A DNA stretch of 64,000 nt, taken from contig NZ_QAYC01000011.1 of assembly GCF_003053725.1 (NCBI RefSeq), forward strand, positions 1-64,000, given 5' to 3'. Source of the DNA: Rhodovulum kholense. Its GTDB lineage: Bacteria; Pseudomonadota; Alphaproteobacteria; Rhodobacterales; Rhodobacteraceae. Every line of letters starts with the position of its first letter. The first letter of the stretch is position 1. The translations under genes were made by a program, and so were the position numbers. Positions 15,739-25,192 of the stretch are shown here, one piece after another. Below the pieces are notes generated by a model. That model was not told the DNA's origin. It searched no databases and saw only the letters and a list, made by a program, of their open reading frames with translations.

Positions 15739-17349
15739 TCATTGGGGGGGCAGCATGGCGGCGCGCAGGGCCTTCTTGTCGGGCTTGCCCACGGGCGTCA
15801 GCGGGATCGTCTCGACAAAGGCAAAACGGTCGGGCAGCTTGTATTCGGCAACCCCCAGCGCGATCAGATGGCGGCGCAGCTCGACTGCGCGCAGCTTCTT
15901 GCGCGCCACCAGAACCGCGCAACCGCGCTCGCCCAGCCGGGCATCGGGCTGGGCCACCAGCGCCGCCTGCAGGATGTCGGGATGCCGCAGCAGAAGGCCC
16001 TCGACCTCTTCGGCCGCGATCTTCTCGCCGCCCCGGTTGATCTGGTCCTTCACCCGGCCGACGACGCTGAGATAGCCCTGGGCATCGCGCCGCACCAGAT
16101 CGCCGCTGTGATAGAAGCCCTCGGCATCGAACACCGCGGCATTCTGCGCGGGGCTGCGGAAATAGCCCCGGAAGGTATAGGGCCCGCGCACCCAGAGCCG
16201 CCCGGTCTGGCCGGGCGCGCAGGGGCGGCCATCGGCATCCAGCACCCGGACCTCGTCATCGGGGCTGATCGGGCGGCCCTGGGTGGCAAAGACCCGCCCG
16301 GGCGGATCGTCGAGCCTTGTGTAATTGACCAGCCCCTCGGCCATGCCGAAGACCTGTTGCAGCGCGCAACCCAGCAGCTCGGGCACCTGCCGCGCCTGCG
16401 CCTCGGCAAAGCTCGCCCCGCCGACCTGCACCAGACGCAGGCTGTCGGGCACCGGCAGGCCCTCGCGCGCGGCCTCGAGCCAGAGCGCCACCGCCGAGGG
16501 GACCAGCGCGGCCATCGTCACCCGGTGACGACGCATGAGACCGAAGCACAGATGCGGCTCGGGGCTTTCGGCCATCACCACGGTACCACCGGCCCGGAAC
16601 ACCCCCAGCGCGCCGGGCGAACTCAACAGATAGTTATGCGGCGCGGGCAGCGCGACCAGAAAGCGCGTATGTGCATCGACGCCGCAGATCTCGACGCTGG
16701 CGCGGACGGAATAGTCGTAATCGTCATGGGTGCGCGGGATCAGCTTGGGCGTGCCGGTACTGCCCCCGGACAGCTGGAAGAAGGCGACGCCCGCAGGATC
16801 GGGTGCAGGCAGCGGCGCCCCGGGCAGATCGGCCCCGGGGTCCATCCAGCGCGCAATGTCATGATCGGGTCCGGTCTCGTCCAACCACAGGCCGAGGCGT
16901 GGTGCCAGCCCGTCCCGCCGCAGCGCGTCGGTAAAGCCGTCATCCGCGAACAGAGGATGGGTGCGGGCGCCGACCAGCAGCGCCGGTTCCAGTTGCTCGA
17001 CATAGGCCCGCATCTCATGGGCGCGGTGGCTGTAAAGCGCGTTCACCGGGCGGATGCCCGCCTTCAGCAGGGCAAGGAAGGTGATGTAGAACTCGGCCCG
17101 GTTCGGCAGCTGCACCACCGCGTGATCGCCCGGGCCCAGCCCGGCCGCGATCAGCCGCCCGGCCAGGACCGAGGACATCCGCTCGAGCGCCCCATAGCTG
17201 AAGGACCGATTGCCGCAGAGGATGGCCGTGGCATCGGGCCGGGTGGCCGCCTGCTGGCGCACGCCTTCCGTCAGGGGCAGGCCCAGCCAATAGCCCCGTT
17301 CGCGATAGCGACGCGCCAGATCCTCGGGCCAGGGGGTGAAATCGTCCAT
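15739..17349 (-). CDS. entE: 2,3-dihydroxybenzoate-AMP ligase
   Basis: A 536-aa stand-alone adenylation enzyme that activates 2,3-dihydroxybenzoate and loads it on the aryl carrier protein. It carries the A3 motif LSGGSTGTPKLIPRTHDDY, HNYLLSSPGALG near the aryl pocket, YHSGDLVRRDAQGYLSVVGR, and the catalytic Lys in LTPVGKPDKKALR. The start MDDFTPWPEDL has AAGGA upstream and the usual EntE opening; longer in-frame starts would cross the divergent promoter. It is transcribed away from the NRPS gene. Salicylate ligases are close relatives, but the adjacent entCBA set fixes the substrate as dihydroxybenzoate. Confidence 0.92.
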   Translation of the reverse strand: MDDFTPWPEDLARRYRERGYWLGLPLTEGVRQQAATRPDATAILCGNRSFSYGALERMSSVLAGRLIAAGLGPGDHAVVQLPNRAEFYITFLALLKAGIRPVNALYSHRAHEMRAYVEQLEPALLVGARTHPLFADDGFTDALRRDGLAPRLGLWLDETGPDHDIARWMDPGADLPGAPLPAPDPAGVAFFQLSGGSTGTPKLIPRTHDDYDYSVRASVEICGVDAHTRFLVALPAPHNYLLSSPGALGVFRAGGTVVMAESPEPHLCFGLMRRHRVTMAALVPSAVALWLEAAREGLPVPDSLRLVQVGGASFAEAQARQVPELLGCALQQVFGMAEGLVNYTRLDDPPGRVFATQGRPISPDDEVRVLDADGRPCAPGQTGRLWVRGPYTFRGYFRSPAQNAAVFDAEGFYHSGDLVRRDAQGYLSVVGRVKDQINRGGEKIAAEEVEGLLLRHPDILQAALVAQPDARLGERGCAVLVARKKLRAVELRRHLIALGVAEYKLPDRFAFVETIPLTPVGKPDKKALRAAMLPPQ

Positions 17350-17473
17350 CAAGATCCGGTCCTTGTGCGGCGGCCGAAATCGGCCGGAAATCAATACCCT
17401 GTCTGCCGCCCGGCCCGCGCGGGCGCGGCGCCCGGCTTGCGCCGATTTGCTCCGGTTGACGGGCGCTGATAGT

Positions 17474-17488
17474 TGAGTATTTATGTCA
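17474..17488. promoter_or_regulatory. TGA-N9-TCA iron-responsive element candidate
   Basis: TGA, nine bases (GTATTTATG) and TCA lie between the divergent entE and NRPS genes, 26 bases before the NRPS start. This is the geometry of the alphaproteobacterial iron-responsive (IRO/RirA-type) operators known from comparative genomics. The flanks add a longer imperfect symmetry, with GTTGA on the left and TCAAC on the right. Confidence 0.45.
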
Positions 17489-17513
17489 GGAACTGTCAAC
17501 AGGGTCGTTGCCG

Positions 17514-20500
17514 ATGTATGATCTGACGCCGATGCAGGCGGCCTGCTGGTCCGGCGGACATGCCGGGGGGCAAGGGGCCCCGGGCCCCTCGGCACATCTT
17601 TATGTCGAACTCGACCGCACCGGTCGCGCCCTCGATCCCGACCGGCTGGAGCGCGCGATTGCCGCCCTGATCGCCCGCCATGCCAATCTGCGGCTGGCGG
17701 TCACGGCGGATGGCACGGCCCGGATCCTGCCGCCGCGCCCGGGGCCCTTCCTCGACCGGCACGATCTCCGCCGACTTGACGCGCTCGATTGCCAGCTGGC
17801 CCTCGAACGCATCCGCGCGGACCAAAGCCATCAGCGGCTGGCGCTGGAGCGGGGCGAGGCCGTGGCGTTTTCCCTCAGCCTGCTGCCCGGCGGCGGCAGC
17901 CGGCTGCATGTCGATCTGGACATGATCGCGGCCGATCCTTCCTGCTTTCCCGACCTGATGGAAGATCTGGCCCGGCTCTACGAGGAGGGACCCGGCTCTG
18001 CGCTGCCGGAGGCAGGCGATTTCGCCGCCCATCTCGAGGCGCGGCGCAGCGACCCGGACGGCCCCGCCCGCGCCGCCGCCGCCCGGGCCTGGTGGCAGGA
18101 GCGCATCGCCGCCCTGCCCGCGGCCCCGGATCTGCCGCGCCCGCCCGGACGGCGGGAAGAGCCCCCCCGCACCGCCCGCCTGGCCGAGCGACTGGACCCA
18201 GCCCGGACCCGGGACCTGATGCGCCGCGCCCGCGAGATGCGGGTCACGCCCACCGCGCTGACGCTGGCGCTTTTCGCACAGGAACTGGCCCGCGCCTGCG
18301 GCCAGCCCGCCTTGCGCCTGACCGTGCCGATGTTCCACCGCCCAGAAGGCGAGACCGCAATCATCGGCGACTTTTCCGATTTTGCGCTTTTCGGGGTCGC
18401 GGGCGCAGAGCCCGACCTGTCCGTCCTTGCCCGCCGGGTGCAGGCCGATCTGGCAGGCGCGATCACCCACAGCGCCCATCCGGGCCCCGGCCAGATGCGC
18501 GATCTGGCCCGCCATCTGGGCCATGTCCCCGAGGCCCCCGTGGTCTTCACCGCCGGGTTCGATCACCCGCGCGGCTCGATCCTGTCCGACCGCGCGCGGC
18601 GCTGCCTTGGCGATCTGGTCTGGTCGGTCTCGCAGGGGCCGGGCGTGGCGCTCGACGCGCAGATCGCGCGGCTGGGGGAGGGGCTGCTCGTCAACTGGGA
18701 CATCCGGCTGGATCTGATCGAGCAGGACTGGATTACCCGCCTTTTCAGGATCTTCATGGATCGCCTTCATGCTCTGGCAGATGCCCCGCCTGCGCCGGAA
18801 AGCTGGCCTCTCACCCCCCTGCAGCGTGCCTATCTGGCGGGCCGCGAGGAGGTGCTGCCGCTGGGCGGCGTCGCCATGCACGAGGCGCGGCTCTTTCGCG
18901 GCAGGCTGGACGAGGCGGCCCTCGGCGCGCGGCTTCAGGCGCTCTGCGACGCGCATCCGGCACTGCGGCTGCGCATCGATGCCGAGGCCGGGCGGCAATA
19001 TCTGGCCCGGCACCCCAAGCTGCCGCTCGTGACCCACGACCTGCGCGCCGCGCCCGATGCCGAGGCCCGGCTGCAGGCGGTCTGGCAGGATTTCGCCCGC
19101 AGCCCCTGTCCGCTGGATGGCCCGCTGGATGGCCCGCTCTGGCAGGTCTGCGCCCTGCTCCTGCCCGAGGGGCAGGAGGACGCGCTGGCCGTCAAGTTCG
19201 ACGGCCTCGGGCTGGACGGACCCGCCATCGCCCAGATCTGCGCCGAGCTTTTCGCCACCGACCCGCCGTCTGCCCACACCCCCGCCGCTGCTCGCCTGCC
19301 CGTTCCGCCGCCGGTTCCGGCCGGGGAGCGGGCCGCCGATGCCGCCTACTGGGCCGAGGCCCTGGCCCGCGTCGAAAGCGCGCCGCGCCTGCCCTGGCGC
19401 AGACCGCCCGACCGGCCGGGACCGGCGCGTTACCGGCGTGCCTCGCGGATCCTTGCGCCCGAACTGATCGCCCCCCTGCGCCGCACGGCCGCCCGCGAGG
19501 GGCTGTTCCTGAACACGCTTCTCGGCTTTGCGATCCTCGAGGTGCTGGCCCGCTTCACCCCCGATCTGCGGATCTGCGCGGGCCTGCCCACCGCCCCGGC
19601 GCTTGACCGCGAGGCCTTGGGCAACCGCGCCTCCTTCATCGTGATCGACCATGACGCGACTTCCGGCACACCGCGCGAGCGGGCCGCGGCGCTTCAGGCG
19701 CAGACCATGGCGGGGCTCGGGCATATGGGCTTTTCCGGGGTGGATCTGGCGCGCCAGCTCATGGGACAGACCGGCGGGCCGCTGGCCCTGCCGGTGGTGC
19801 TGACCAACGGGCTGGACTGGCAGGGGTTGCCCGCGGGCGCGCCGATGCGCCAGGTGGACGGGCTGACCCAGACGCCCCAGGTCGCGCTCGACATCCGCCT
19901 GATGCGCGCGCCCGGCGGCGGGATCGAGATCGCCGCGGACCATGCCGAGGATATCCTTGCCCCCGCAACCGTGACCGCCATGCTGGAGGCCGCCCTGCGC
20001 GCGCTGGAAAGCATGGCCGACACCGGCGCGCTGAGCCTGCCCGACCCGCTGATCGCCGTGGATCTGCCGCCCGACCGCCCCCATGTGCCCGATCCTGCCC
20101 CGCATCTGGTCAGGATCGCGGAGGCCCTGAACCACGCGCAGGGCCCCGCGCTGATCTGCGGCGAGGAAAGCCTCGACTATCCCGCGCTCCGCGCGCGGGT
20201 CACCGCCGCCCTTGCGGGGCTCGCCGCGCAGGGGATCGGCCCCGGCGACGTGCTGGCCCTCCACCTGCCGCGCGGGATCGATCACGTGGTCCTGCAACTG
20301 GCCGCGGCGATGGCCGGGATCGTCTGGGTGCCGGTCGATGCAACCGCGCCGCCTGCCCGCCGGGAGTATCTGCTGGACCGCGCGGCACCCGCTCTGATCG
20401 TCTCGGAGCAGGAACTTCCGGGGCGGCGCTGCCTGCGCCCCGGCGATCTGCCCCGGCCCGGCGGCACGCTGCCGGACGCGGCCAGCCTGCGCGCGCGCAG

Positions 20501-21878
20501 CCTCGATACCGGGCCAGGCTATTACCTCTTCACCTCGGGCACCACCGGCGCGCCCAAATGCGTGGTGCTGTCGAACCGCGCCACCGCCAATGTGCTGGAC
20601 CAGACCCTGTCGGCCTGGCGGGTCAGCCCGGAAGACGTGCTGATCTCGGTCACGCCGCTGCATCACGACATGTCGCTTTTCGATCTTTTCGGCGGGCTTG
20701 CCGCCGGGGCCTCCGTGGTGCTGCCCGCCGCCGGGCACGAGAAGGACGCGGTGGAATGGGCCCGGCTGGTCGCGCGGCACCGGGTGACGCTCTGGGTATC
20801 GGTGCCGGCGATCCTGGAGATGCTGCTGGCCTGCGCCCGTCCCGGACAGATCGAAAGCCTGCGCCTGATCGCCCAGGGCGGCGACTACATCAAACCCGCC
20901 ACCGTGGCGGAGCTGCGCAGGCTCTGCCCCGCCGCGCGGCTGATCTCGCTGGGCGGCCCCACCGAAACCACGATCTGGAGCATCTGGCACGAGATCGGTC
21001 CCGGCTTCGAGCCCGACGACGGACCTGCCCCCGGGACTGCCCCCGTCCCCTATGGCCGTCCCCTCGACGGGGCCGGGTACCGGATCTGCAACCCGCTGGG
21101 AGAGCCCTGCCCGCCCGGCGTTACCGGGCGCATCCACACCATGGGCGACTGCCTGTCGCTGGGCTATCTGGAGGCGGGCGGCCTGAGCCAGGACGGTTTC
21201 GTCACCCTGCCCGACCCGGACGGCACGCCCCGTCGCGCCTTCCGCACCGGCGATCTGGGCCAATGGTCCCCCGACCGGCCGGGACAGATCCTGTTTGCCG
21301 GCCGGGTCGGCGGCTATGTCAAGGTGCGCGGCGTCCGCGTGAGCCTTGGCGAGATCGAGGCCACGCTGGCCGATCACCCCGCCCTGTCCCAGGCCATGGT
21401 GGTCGACCTGGCCCCGGGCGACGGGCGCGAGACCACGCTGGCGGCGCTTTATGCGGCGCGCGACGGTCAGCCCCCCGGCATCGCGGAGCTGCGCGCCTGG
21501 CTGCGCGGTCGGCTGCCGCAATCGCACCTGCCCGACCGGTTCCTGGCCGTGGCGGCGCTGCCGCTCTCGTCCAACGGCAAGCCCGATCGTGGCGCCGCCC
21601 GGGCGCTGGCCCTGTCCCCCGCCGCGCCATGTTCCGACAGGCTGGGCCGGGAGGTCCTCGACATCTACCTGCGGCAGACCGGCCCGGACCCCGAGGCCAC
21701 CATCGACAGCCCGCTGATCGAGCTGGGTCTGCTGCCCGAGCACCTGATCCCCGTGGCCGCGGCGCTGAATGCCCGCTTCGGCACGGCGCTGCGCCCCTCC
21801 CGGCTGATCCCGGCGCGCACTGCCCGGCAGGCCGCGCAGCTGATCCCGCCCCGTCCCGAACCGGAGGATCTCCGATGA
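17514..21878 (+). CDS. Siderophore NRPS, VibF-like N-terminal half: Cy-Cy-A-degenerate PCP
   Basis: A 1454-aa cytoplasmic synthetase. Cyclisation domain 1 spans about residues 1-420, with the DMIAADPSC version of the DxxxxDxxS motif. Cyclisation domain 2 spans about 430-850 (LTPLQRAYLAGREE; DGLGLDGPA). The adenylation domain spans about 862-1370 (LFTSGTTGAPK, GGPTETTIW, FRTGDLGQW, LSSNGKPDRG). The last 75 residues look like a carrier domain, but the expected LGGDS-type site reads ELGLLPEHL with no serine, so it cannot be pantetheinylated. VibF is Cy-Cy-A-C-PCP-C in one chain; here the rest is encoded about 4.4 kb downstream. By analogy it activates threonine and forms the oxazoline. ATG chosen over a TTG two codons earlier. 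Confidence 0.88.
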   Translation: MYDLTPMQAACWSGGHAGGQGAPGPSAHLYVELDRTGRALDPDRLERAIAALIARHANLRLAVTADGTARILPPRPGPFLDRHDLRRLDALDCQLALERIRADQSHQRLALERGEAVAFSLSLLPGGGSRLHVDLDMIAADPSCFPDLMEDLARLYEEGPGSALPEAGDFAAHLEARRSDPDGPARAAAARAWWQERIAALPAAPDLPRPPGRREEPPRTARLAERLDPARTRDLMRRAREMRVTPTALTLALFAQELARACGQPALRLTVPMFHRPEGETAIIGDFSDFALFGVAGAEPDLSVLARRVQADLAGAITHSAHPGPGQMRDLARHLGHVPEAPVVFTAGFDHPRGSILSDRARRCLGDLVWSVSQGPGVALDAQIARLGEGLLVNWDIRLDLIEQDWITRLFRIFMDRLHALADAPPAPESWPLTPLQRAYLAGREEVLPLGGVAMHEARLFRGRLDEAALGARLQALCDAHPALRLRIDAEAGRQYLARHPKLPLVTHDLRAAPDAEARLQAVWQDFARSPCPLDGPLDGPLWQVCALLLPEGQEDALAVKFDGLGLDGPAIAQICAELFATDPPSAHTPAAARLPVPPPVPAGERAADAAYWAEALARVESAPRLPWRRPPDRPGPARYRRASRILAPELIAPLRRTAAREGLFLNTLLGFAILEVLARFTPDLRICAGLPTAPALDREALGNRASFIVIDHDATSGTPRERAAALQAQTMAGLGHMGFSGVDLARQLMGQTGGPLALPVVLTNGLDWQGLPAGAPMRQVDGLTQTPQVALDIRLMRAPGGGIEIAADHAEDILAPATVTAMLEAALRALESMADTGALSLPDPLIAVDLPPDRPHVPDPAPHLVRIAEALNHAQGPALICGEESLDYPALRARVTAALAGLAAQGIGPGDVLALHLPRGIDHVVLQLAAAMAGIVWVPVDATAPPARREYLLDRAAPALIVSEQELPGRRCLRPGDLPRPGGTLPDAASLRARSLDTGPGYYLFTSGTTGAPKCVVLSNRATANVLDQTLSAWRVSPEDVLISVTPLHHDMSLFDLFGGLAAGASVVLPAAGHEKDAVEWARLVARHRVTLWVSVPAILEMLLACARPGQIESLRLIAQGGDYIKPATVAELRRLCPAARLISLGGPTETTIWSIWHEIGPGFEPDDGPAPGTAPVPYGRPLDGAGYRICNPLGEPCPPGVTGRIHTMGDCLSLGYLEAGGLSQDGFVTLPDPDGTPRRAFRTGDLGQWSPDRPGQILFAGRVGGYVKVRGVRVSLGEIEATLADHPALSQAMVVDLAPGDGRETTLAALYAARDGQPPGIAELRAWLRGRLPQSHLPDRFLAVAALPLSSNGKPDRGAARALALSPAAPCSDRLGREVLDIYLRQTGPDPEATIDSPLIELGLLPEHLIPVAAALNARFGTALRPSRLIPARTARQAAQLIPPRPEPEDLR

Positions 21879-23263
21879 CCGCAGAGCCCCCGGGCGCCGC
21901 CTGGCTGGAGCTGACCCTCGCCCAGCTCGATTTCTGGGAGGAGTTCCGCTTTCACCCGGACCGGCCGCTCTCTACCGTGGCCCATTGCATCGAGATCGAG
22001 GGCGCGGCGGAGGAGATCGCCCTTGTCGCCGCCCTGTCCCGGCTTGCGCGCGAGGCCGAGGTGCTGGCGCTGCGTTTTCGCGACGGGCCGGGCGGGCCGC
22101 GCCAGCGGGTCGATCCCGGTGGCGTTCCGGCGGTGCGCGTCCAGGACCTGCGGGGCGCCGCCGATCCGGAGGCCCGTGCCCGCCGGATGATGGCAGACGA
22201 CATCGCCCGGCCCATCGACCTGGAACGCGATCCGCTTGCCGCGCTCTGGCTGTTGCGGGTGGGGCCGCGCCGCTGGCTGTGGTACCTGCGCGGCCACCAT
22301 ATCGTGCTGGACGGCTACGGCATGTCGCTGATCGAGCGGCGCGCCGGGGCGCTTTACGCCGAGGCGCTCGGCAAATGCGCGGGTCCCGGACCGTTCCTGC
22401 CCTTCGCCCGCTACCTCGAGGAGGAAACCGTCTATCGCGCGGGCCCCCGCCATGACCGCGACCGGGCCCACTGGGCCGAGGTCCTGCGCGACATCCCCGA
22501 CCTGGTCGTCCTGCCCAAGGGGGCCGAGGACTACGCCCCCACACCGGTTGCCGTCGCGCCCGACCTGCCCGCCGGGCTGGACGCCCGGCTGCAACGGGCG
22601 GCCCGCGCGGCGGGGATGGGCTGGCCCGACCTCCTGACCCTGCTCAGCGCCGCCTGGATCGCGCGCGATCGCCCCGACGGCGCGCCGGGGCTGCCGGTCT
22701 GGCTGCCCTATCAGAGCCGTCTGGGCAGCGTTGCCGCCGCCATTCCGGCGATGGTGGTGAACATCCTGCCCCTGATCGTCTCGCATCGACCGGAGGAAAC
22801 GCTGGGGGCCTATCTCGAGCGCAGCGGGCGGGCACTGCGCGGACTGCGCCGCCACGGCCGTTACCGGGTCGAACAGCTGGCCGCCGATCGCGGCCTGCGG
22901 GCGGGCGAGCGGTTCTTCTTCTCGCCGCTGGTCAATGTGCTGCCCTTCGATCCGCCCGAATTCTCCGGTTGCAGCGCGCGCAGCGAGGTGCTGGCCGCCG
23001 GTCCCGGCGACGGCTTCAACCTGACCTGGACCGCCCGCACCGACGGCTCGGATCTGGCCTTGTCGATCGACGCCGATCCTGCCGCTGCCGAGGAGGTTGC
23101 CGCTGCTGCCCGCACGCTTGTTCCCTTTCTTGCGCGCGCCTGCGCCCCGGGCGCGCGGGACCGTCCCCTCGCGGATCTGCTTGCGGAGGGCCCCGCCGGT
23201 CCCGCGCCATGCCGCCCCCCCCGTACCGCTCGCCCCATTGCCAGCCGACAGGAGAAGACATGA
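21875..23263 (+). CDS. vibH: Free-standing condensation enzyme, VibH-like
   Basis: A 462-aa protein consisting of one NRPS condensation domain, close to the size of VibH (about 440 aa). The active-site motif is intact as RGHHIVLDGYGMSL, near residue 145. VibH joins carrier-bound dihydroxybenzoate to a free primary amine of a polyamine, without needing a carrier on the acceptor side. The same role, with spermidine or norspermidine, is inferred here. It overlaps the NRPS stop by four bases (ATGA) and is itself overlapped by the periplasmic binding-protein gene, so biosynthesis and uptake are in one coupled operon. The C-terminal 25 residues are a Pro/Arg-rich tail. Confidence 0.88.
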   Translation: MTAEPPGAAWLELTLAQLDFWEEFRFHPDRPLSTVAHCIEIEGAAEEIALVAALSRLAREAEVLALRFRDGPGGPRQRVDPGGVPAVRVQDLRGAADPEARARRMMADDIARPIDLERDPLAALWLLRVGPRRWLWYLRGHHIVLDGYGMSLIERRAGALYAEALGKCAGPGPFLPFARYLEEETVYRAGPRHDRDRAHWAEVLRDIPDLVVLPKGAEDYAPTPVAVAPDLPAGLDARLQRAARAAGMGWPDLLTLLSAAWIARDRPDGAPGLPVWLPYQSRLGSVAAAIPAMVVNILPLIVSHRPEETLGAYLERSGRALRGLRRHGRYRVEQLAADRGLRAGERFFFSPLVNVLPFDPPEFSGCSARSEVLAAGPGDGFNLTWTARTDGSDLALSIDADPAAAEEVAAAARTLVPFLARACAPGARDRPLADLLAEGPAGPAPCRPPRTARPIASRQEKT

Positions 23264-24195
23264 ACCGCCGTTCCTTCCTGACCCTTGCCACCTGCGCCGC
23301 AGCACTTGGCAGCTCTGCCGGGGCCGTCACGGGCTGGCCGCGTCGCCTGACCAATGCCGATGGCAGCGAAACCGACCTGCCCCGGGTGCCTGCCCGGATC
23401 CTGTCGACCTCGGTCACGCTGACCGGCAGCCTGCTGGCCATCGGCGCACCGGTGATCGCCAGCGCCACCACCGTGCGCGGCGGCTTCTTCGACCAGTGGC
23501 AGGCGGTGGCCCGGACCCGCGGCGTCGAAAAGCTCTGGCGCGCGGGCTCGATCGATCTCGAGGCCGCCTGGGCGTTGCAGCCCGACCTGATCCTGGTTTC
23601 GGCGGGCGGCGCCGATTCCGCGCTGGCGCAGCGTGCGGCCCTGGCCGAGGTGGCCCCCGTGCTGGTTCTCGATTACGGTGCGATGGCCTGGGAAGACCTG
23701 ACTGCAAGGCTTGCCCGGGCCACCGGCCGCGAGGCCGAGGCAGAGGCCCTGCTGGCGGGCTTTGCCGAGACGCTCGACGCCACCCGCGCCGTTCTGACCC
23801 TGCCTGAAGGCCGCGCCAATATCGTCAGCTATAACGGCCCCGGCGCGCCCAATCCCGTGGCCCGGGCCGGGGGCGCCCATGGCCGCCTGCTGACCGGGCT
23901 GGGTTTCGATCTCGAAGACCCGCCGACCGGCTGGCAAAGCGCCTCGATGCCCGCCTCGGCCGATGTGGTGCGCGCCTCATACGAGCATCTCACCCAGCTG
24001 AGCGCCGAGACCACCTTCCTGCTGGCGGGCACAAAGGCCGATGCCGCGCGCTTCATGGCCGACCCGATCCTTGCCAACCTGCCCTCGGTGCAGCGCGGAC
24101 AGGTTTACGGGCTGGGGAAGAACTCGTTCCGCATCGACTATTACAGCGCCCGCGAGGTCGTCGACGGCATCGCCCGCCAGTTCGGCGGGGCCTGA
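23260..24195 (+). CDS. fepB: Ferric-siderophore periplasmic binding protein, FepB-like
   Basis: A 311-aa binding protein of the helical-backbone siderophore class. The N-terminus MNRRSFLTLATCAAALG has a twin-arginine-like signal (RRSFL). The fold landmarks are RILSTSVTLTGSLLAIGAPV, AWALQPDLILVS and FRIDYYSAREVVDGIARQF at the C-terminus, a pattern typical of FepB proteins. The start is fixed by ATGA overlap with the condensation gene and by GGAG upstream. It should collect the iron-loaded catecholate in the periplasm and deliver it to the two permeases encoded next. Confidence 0.88.
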   Translation: MNRRSFLTLATCAAALGSSAGAVTGWPRRLTNADGSETDLPRVPARILSTSVTLTGSLLAIGAPVIASATTVRGGFFDQWQAVARTRGVEKLWRAGSIDLEAAWALQPDLILVSAGGADSALAQRAALAEVAPVLVLDYGAMAWEDLTARLARATGREAEAEALLAGFAETLDATRAVLTLPEGRANIVSYNGPGAPNPVARAGGAHGRLLTGLGFDLEDPPTGWQSASMPASADVVRASYEHLTQLSAETTFLLAGTKADAARFMADPILANLPSVQRGQVYGLGKNSFRIDYYSAREVVDGIARQFGGA

Positions 24196-24199
24196 GCCC

Positions 24200-25192
24200 G
24201 TGGCCCGCACAAGACGGCTTTGGCCGACCCTCGGGCTGTTGGTGGCGGTGACGCTGGCAAGCCTGTTTTTCGGCCCGCGCGAGATCACGACCGATGTCAC
24301 GCTGGAGGCCCTGCTTCGGTTCGACCCGACCGACGGCGCGCATCTTCTGGTGCGCGAACAACGCCTGCCGCGCGCCCTGCTGGCGCTGGTGGTGGGGGCA
24401 GCGCTCGGGGCGGCGGGGGCGATGATGCAGACGCTGACCCGCAACCCGCTGGCCGATCCGGGGCTTCTGGGGGTCTCGGCCGGGGCGACGCTGGCCATCG
24501 TCTGCCTGATCGCGCTGACCGGGCGGATCGATATCGCGGGCTCGCTCTGGGCCGGGATCTTTGGCGCCGGGCTTGGCGGCGCGGCGGTCTTCGCGCTTGG
24601 CGGCATGGCGCAGACCCGCGATCCGGTCCGGCTGGTGCTGGCAGGGGCGGCGCTGTCGATCGTGTTGCTGACCCTGACCCGGCTTGTCACCGTCAATGTC
24701 GAGGCCCATGTCTTCGACCAGTTCCGCCACTGGGCGGTCGGCTCGCTGCAGGGCCGCGACTGGCAGGTGCTGGGGCCTGCCGCGGCCCTTGTCAGCCTTG
24801 GCGCGCTGGCCGCGCTGGCGCTTGCCCGTCCGCTCGACGCGCTGGCGCTGGGGCAGGATTTCGGCCAGAGCCTCGGGGCCGATCCGCGCCGGATCTGGCT
24901 GGCCGCCGCGGGCGTCATCGTGGTGCTGGGCGGCGTGGCGACGGCGGCCGCGGGCCCCATCGCCTTTGTCGGCCTCTCGGCCCCGCATCTCGCGCGCCAT
25001 ATCGTCGGCCCCGCCCATCGCGGGCTTCTGCTGGCCTCGATGATCCTCGGCGGTGCGCTGGTCGGCATCGCCGATCTGGCCGGACGGGTGATCGGCGGAC
25101 CGAGCCAGATCGATGTCGGCATCATGGCCGCGCTGATCGGCGGGCCGGTCTTCGTGGCGCTGGCCCGCCGGATGCGGATGAACGCGCTGTGA
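24200..25192 (+). CDS. fepD: Ferric-siderophore permease, FepD-like
   Basis: A 330-aa FecCD-family membrane protein. It has the family motifs REQRLPRALLALVVGAALGA, QTLTRNPLADPGLLGVSAGA and GPIAFVGLSAPHLARHIVGP, the last being the ATPase-contacting loop. The GTG start four bases after the fepB stop removes a non-homologous extension. It would form a heterodimer with the FepG-like subunit that overlaps its end. Confidence 0.9.
   Translation: MARTRRLWPTLGLLVAVTLASLFFGPREITTDVTLEALLRFDPTDGAHLLVREQRLPRALLALVVGAALGAAGAMMQTLTRNPLADPGLLGVSAGATLAIVCLIALTGRIDIAGSLWAGIFGAGLGGAAVFALGGMAQTRDPVRLVLAGAALSIVLLTLTRLVTVNVEAHVFDQFRHWAVGSLQGRDWQVLGPAAALVSLGALAALALARPLDALALGQDFGQSLGADPRRIWLAAAGVIVVLGGVATAAAGPIAFVGLSAPHLARHIVGPAHRGLLLASMILGGALVGIADLAGRVIGGPSQIDVGIMAALIGGPVFVALARRMRMNAL

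Noticed and set aside
17496-21743. A 1415-codon open frame opposite the NRPS gene
   Set aside because: Antisense shadow of a high-GC gene. Cyclisation and adenylation motifs are all on the plus strand.
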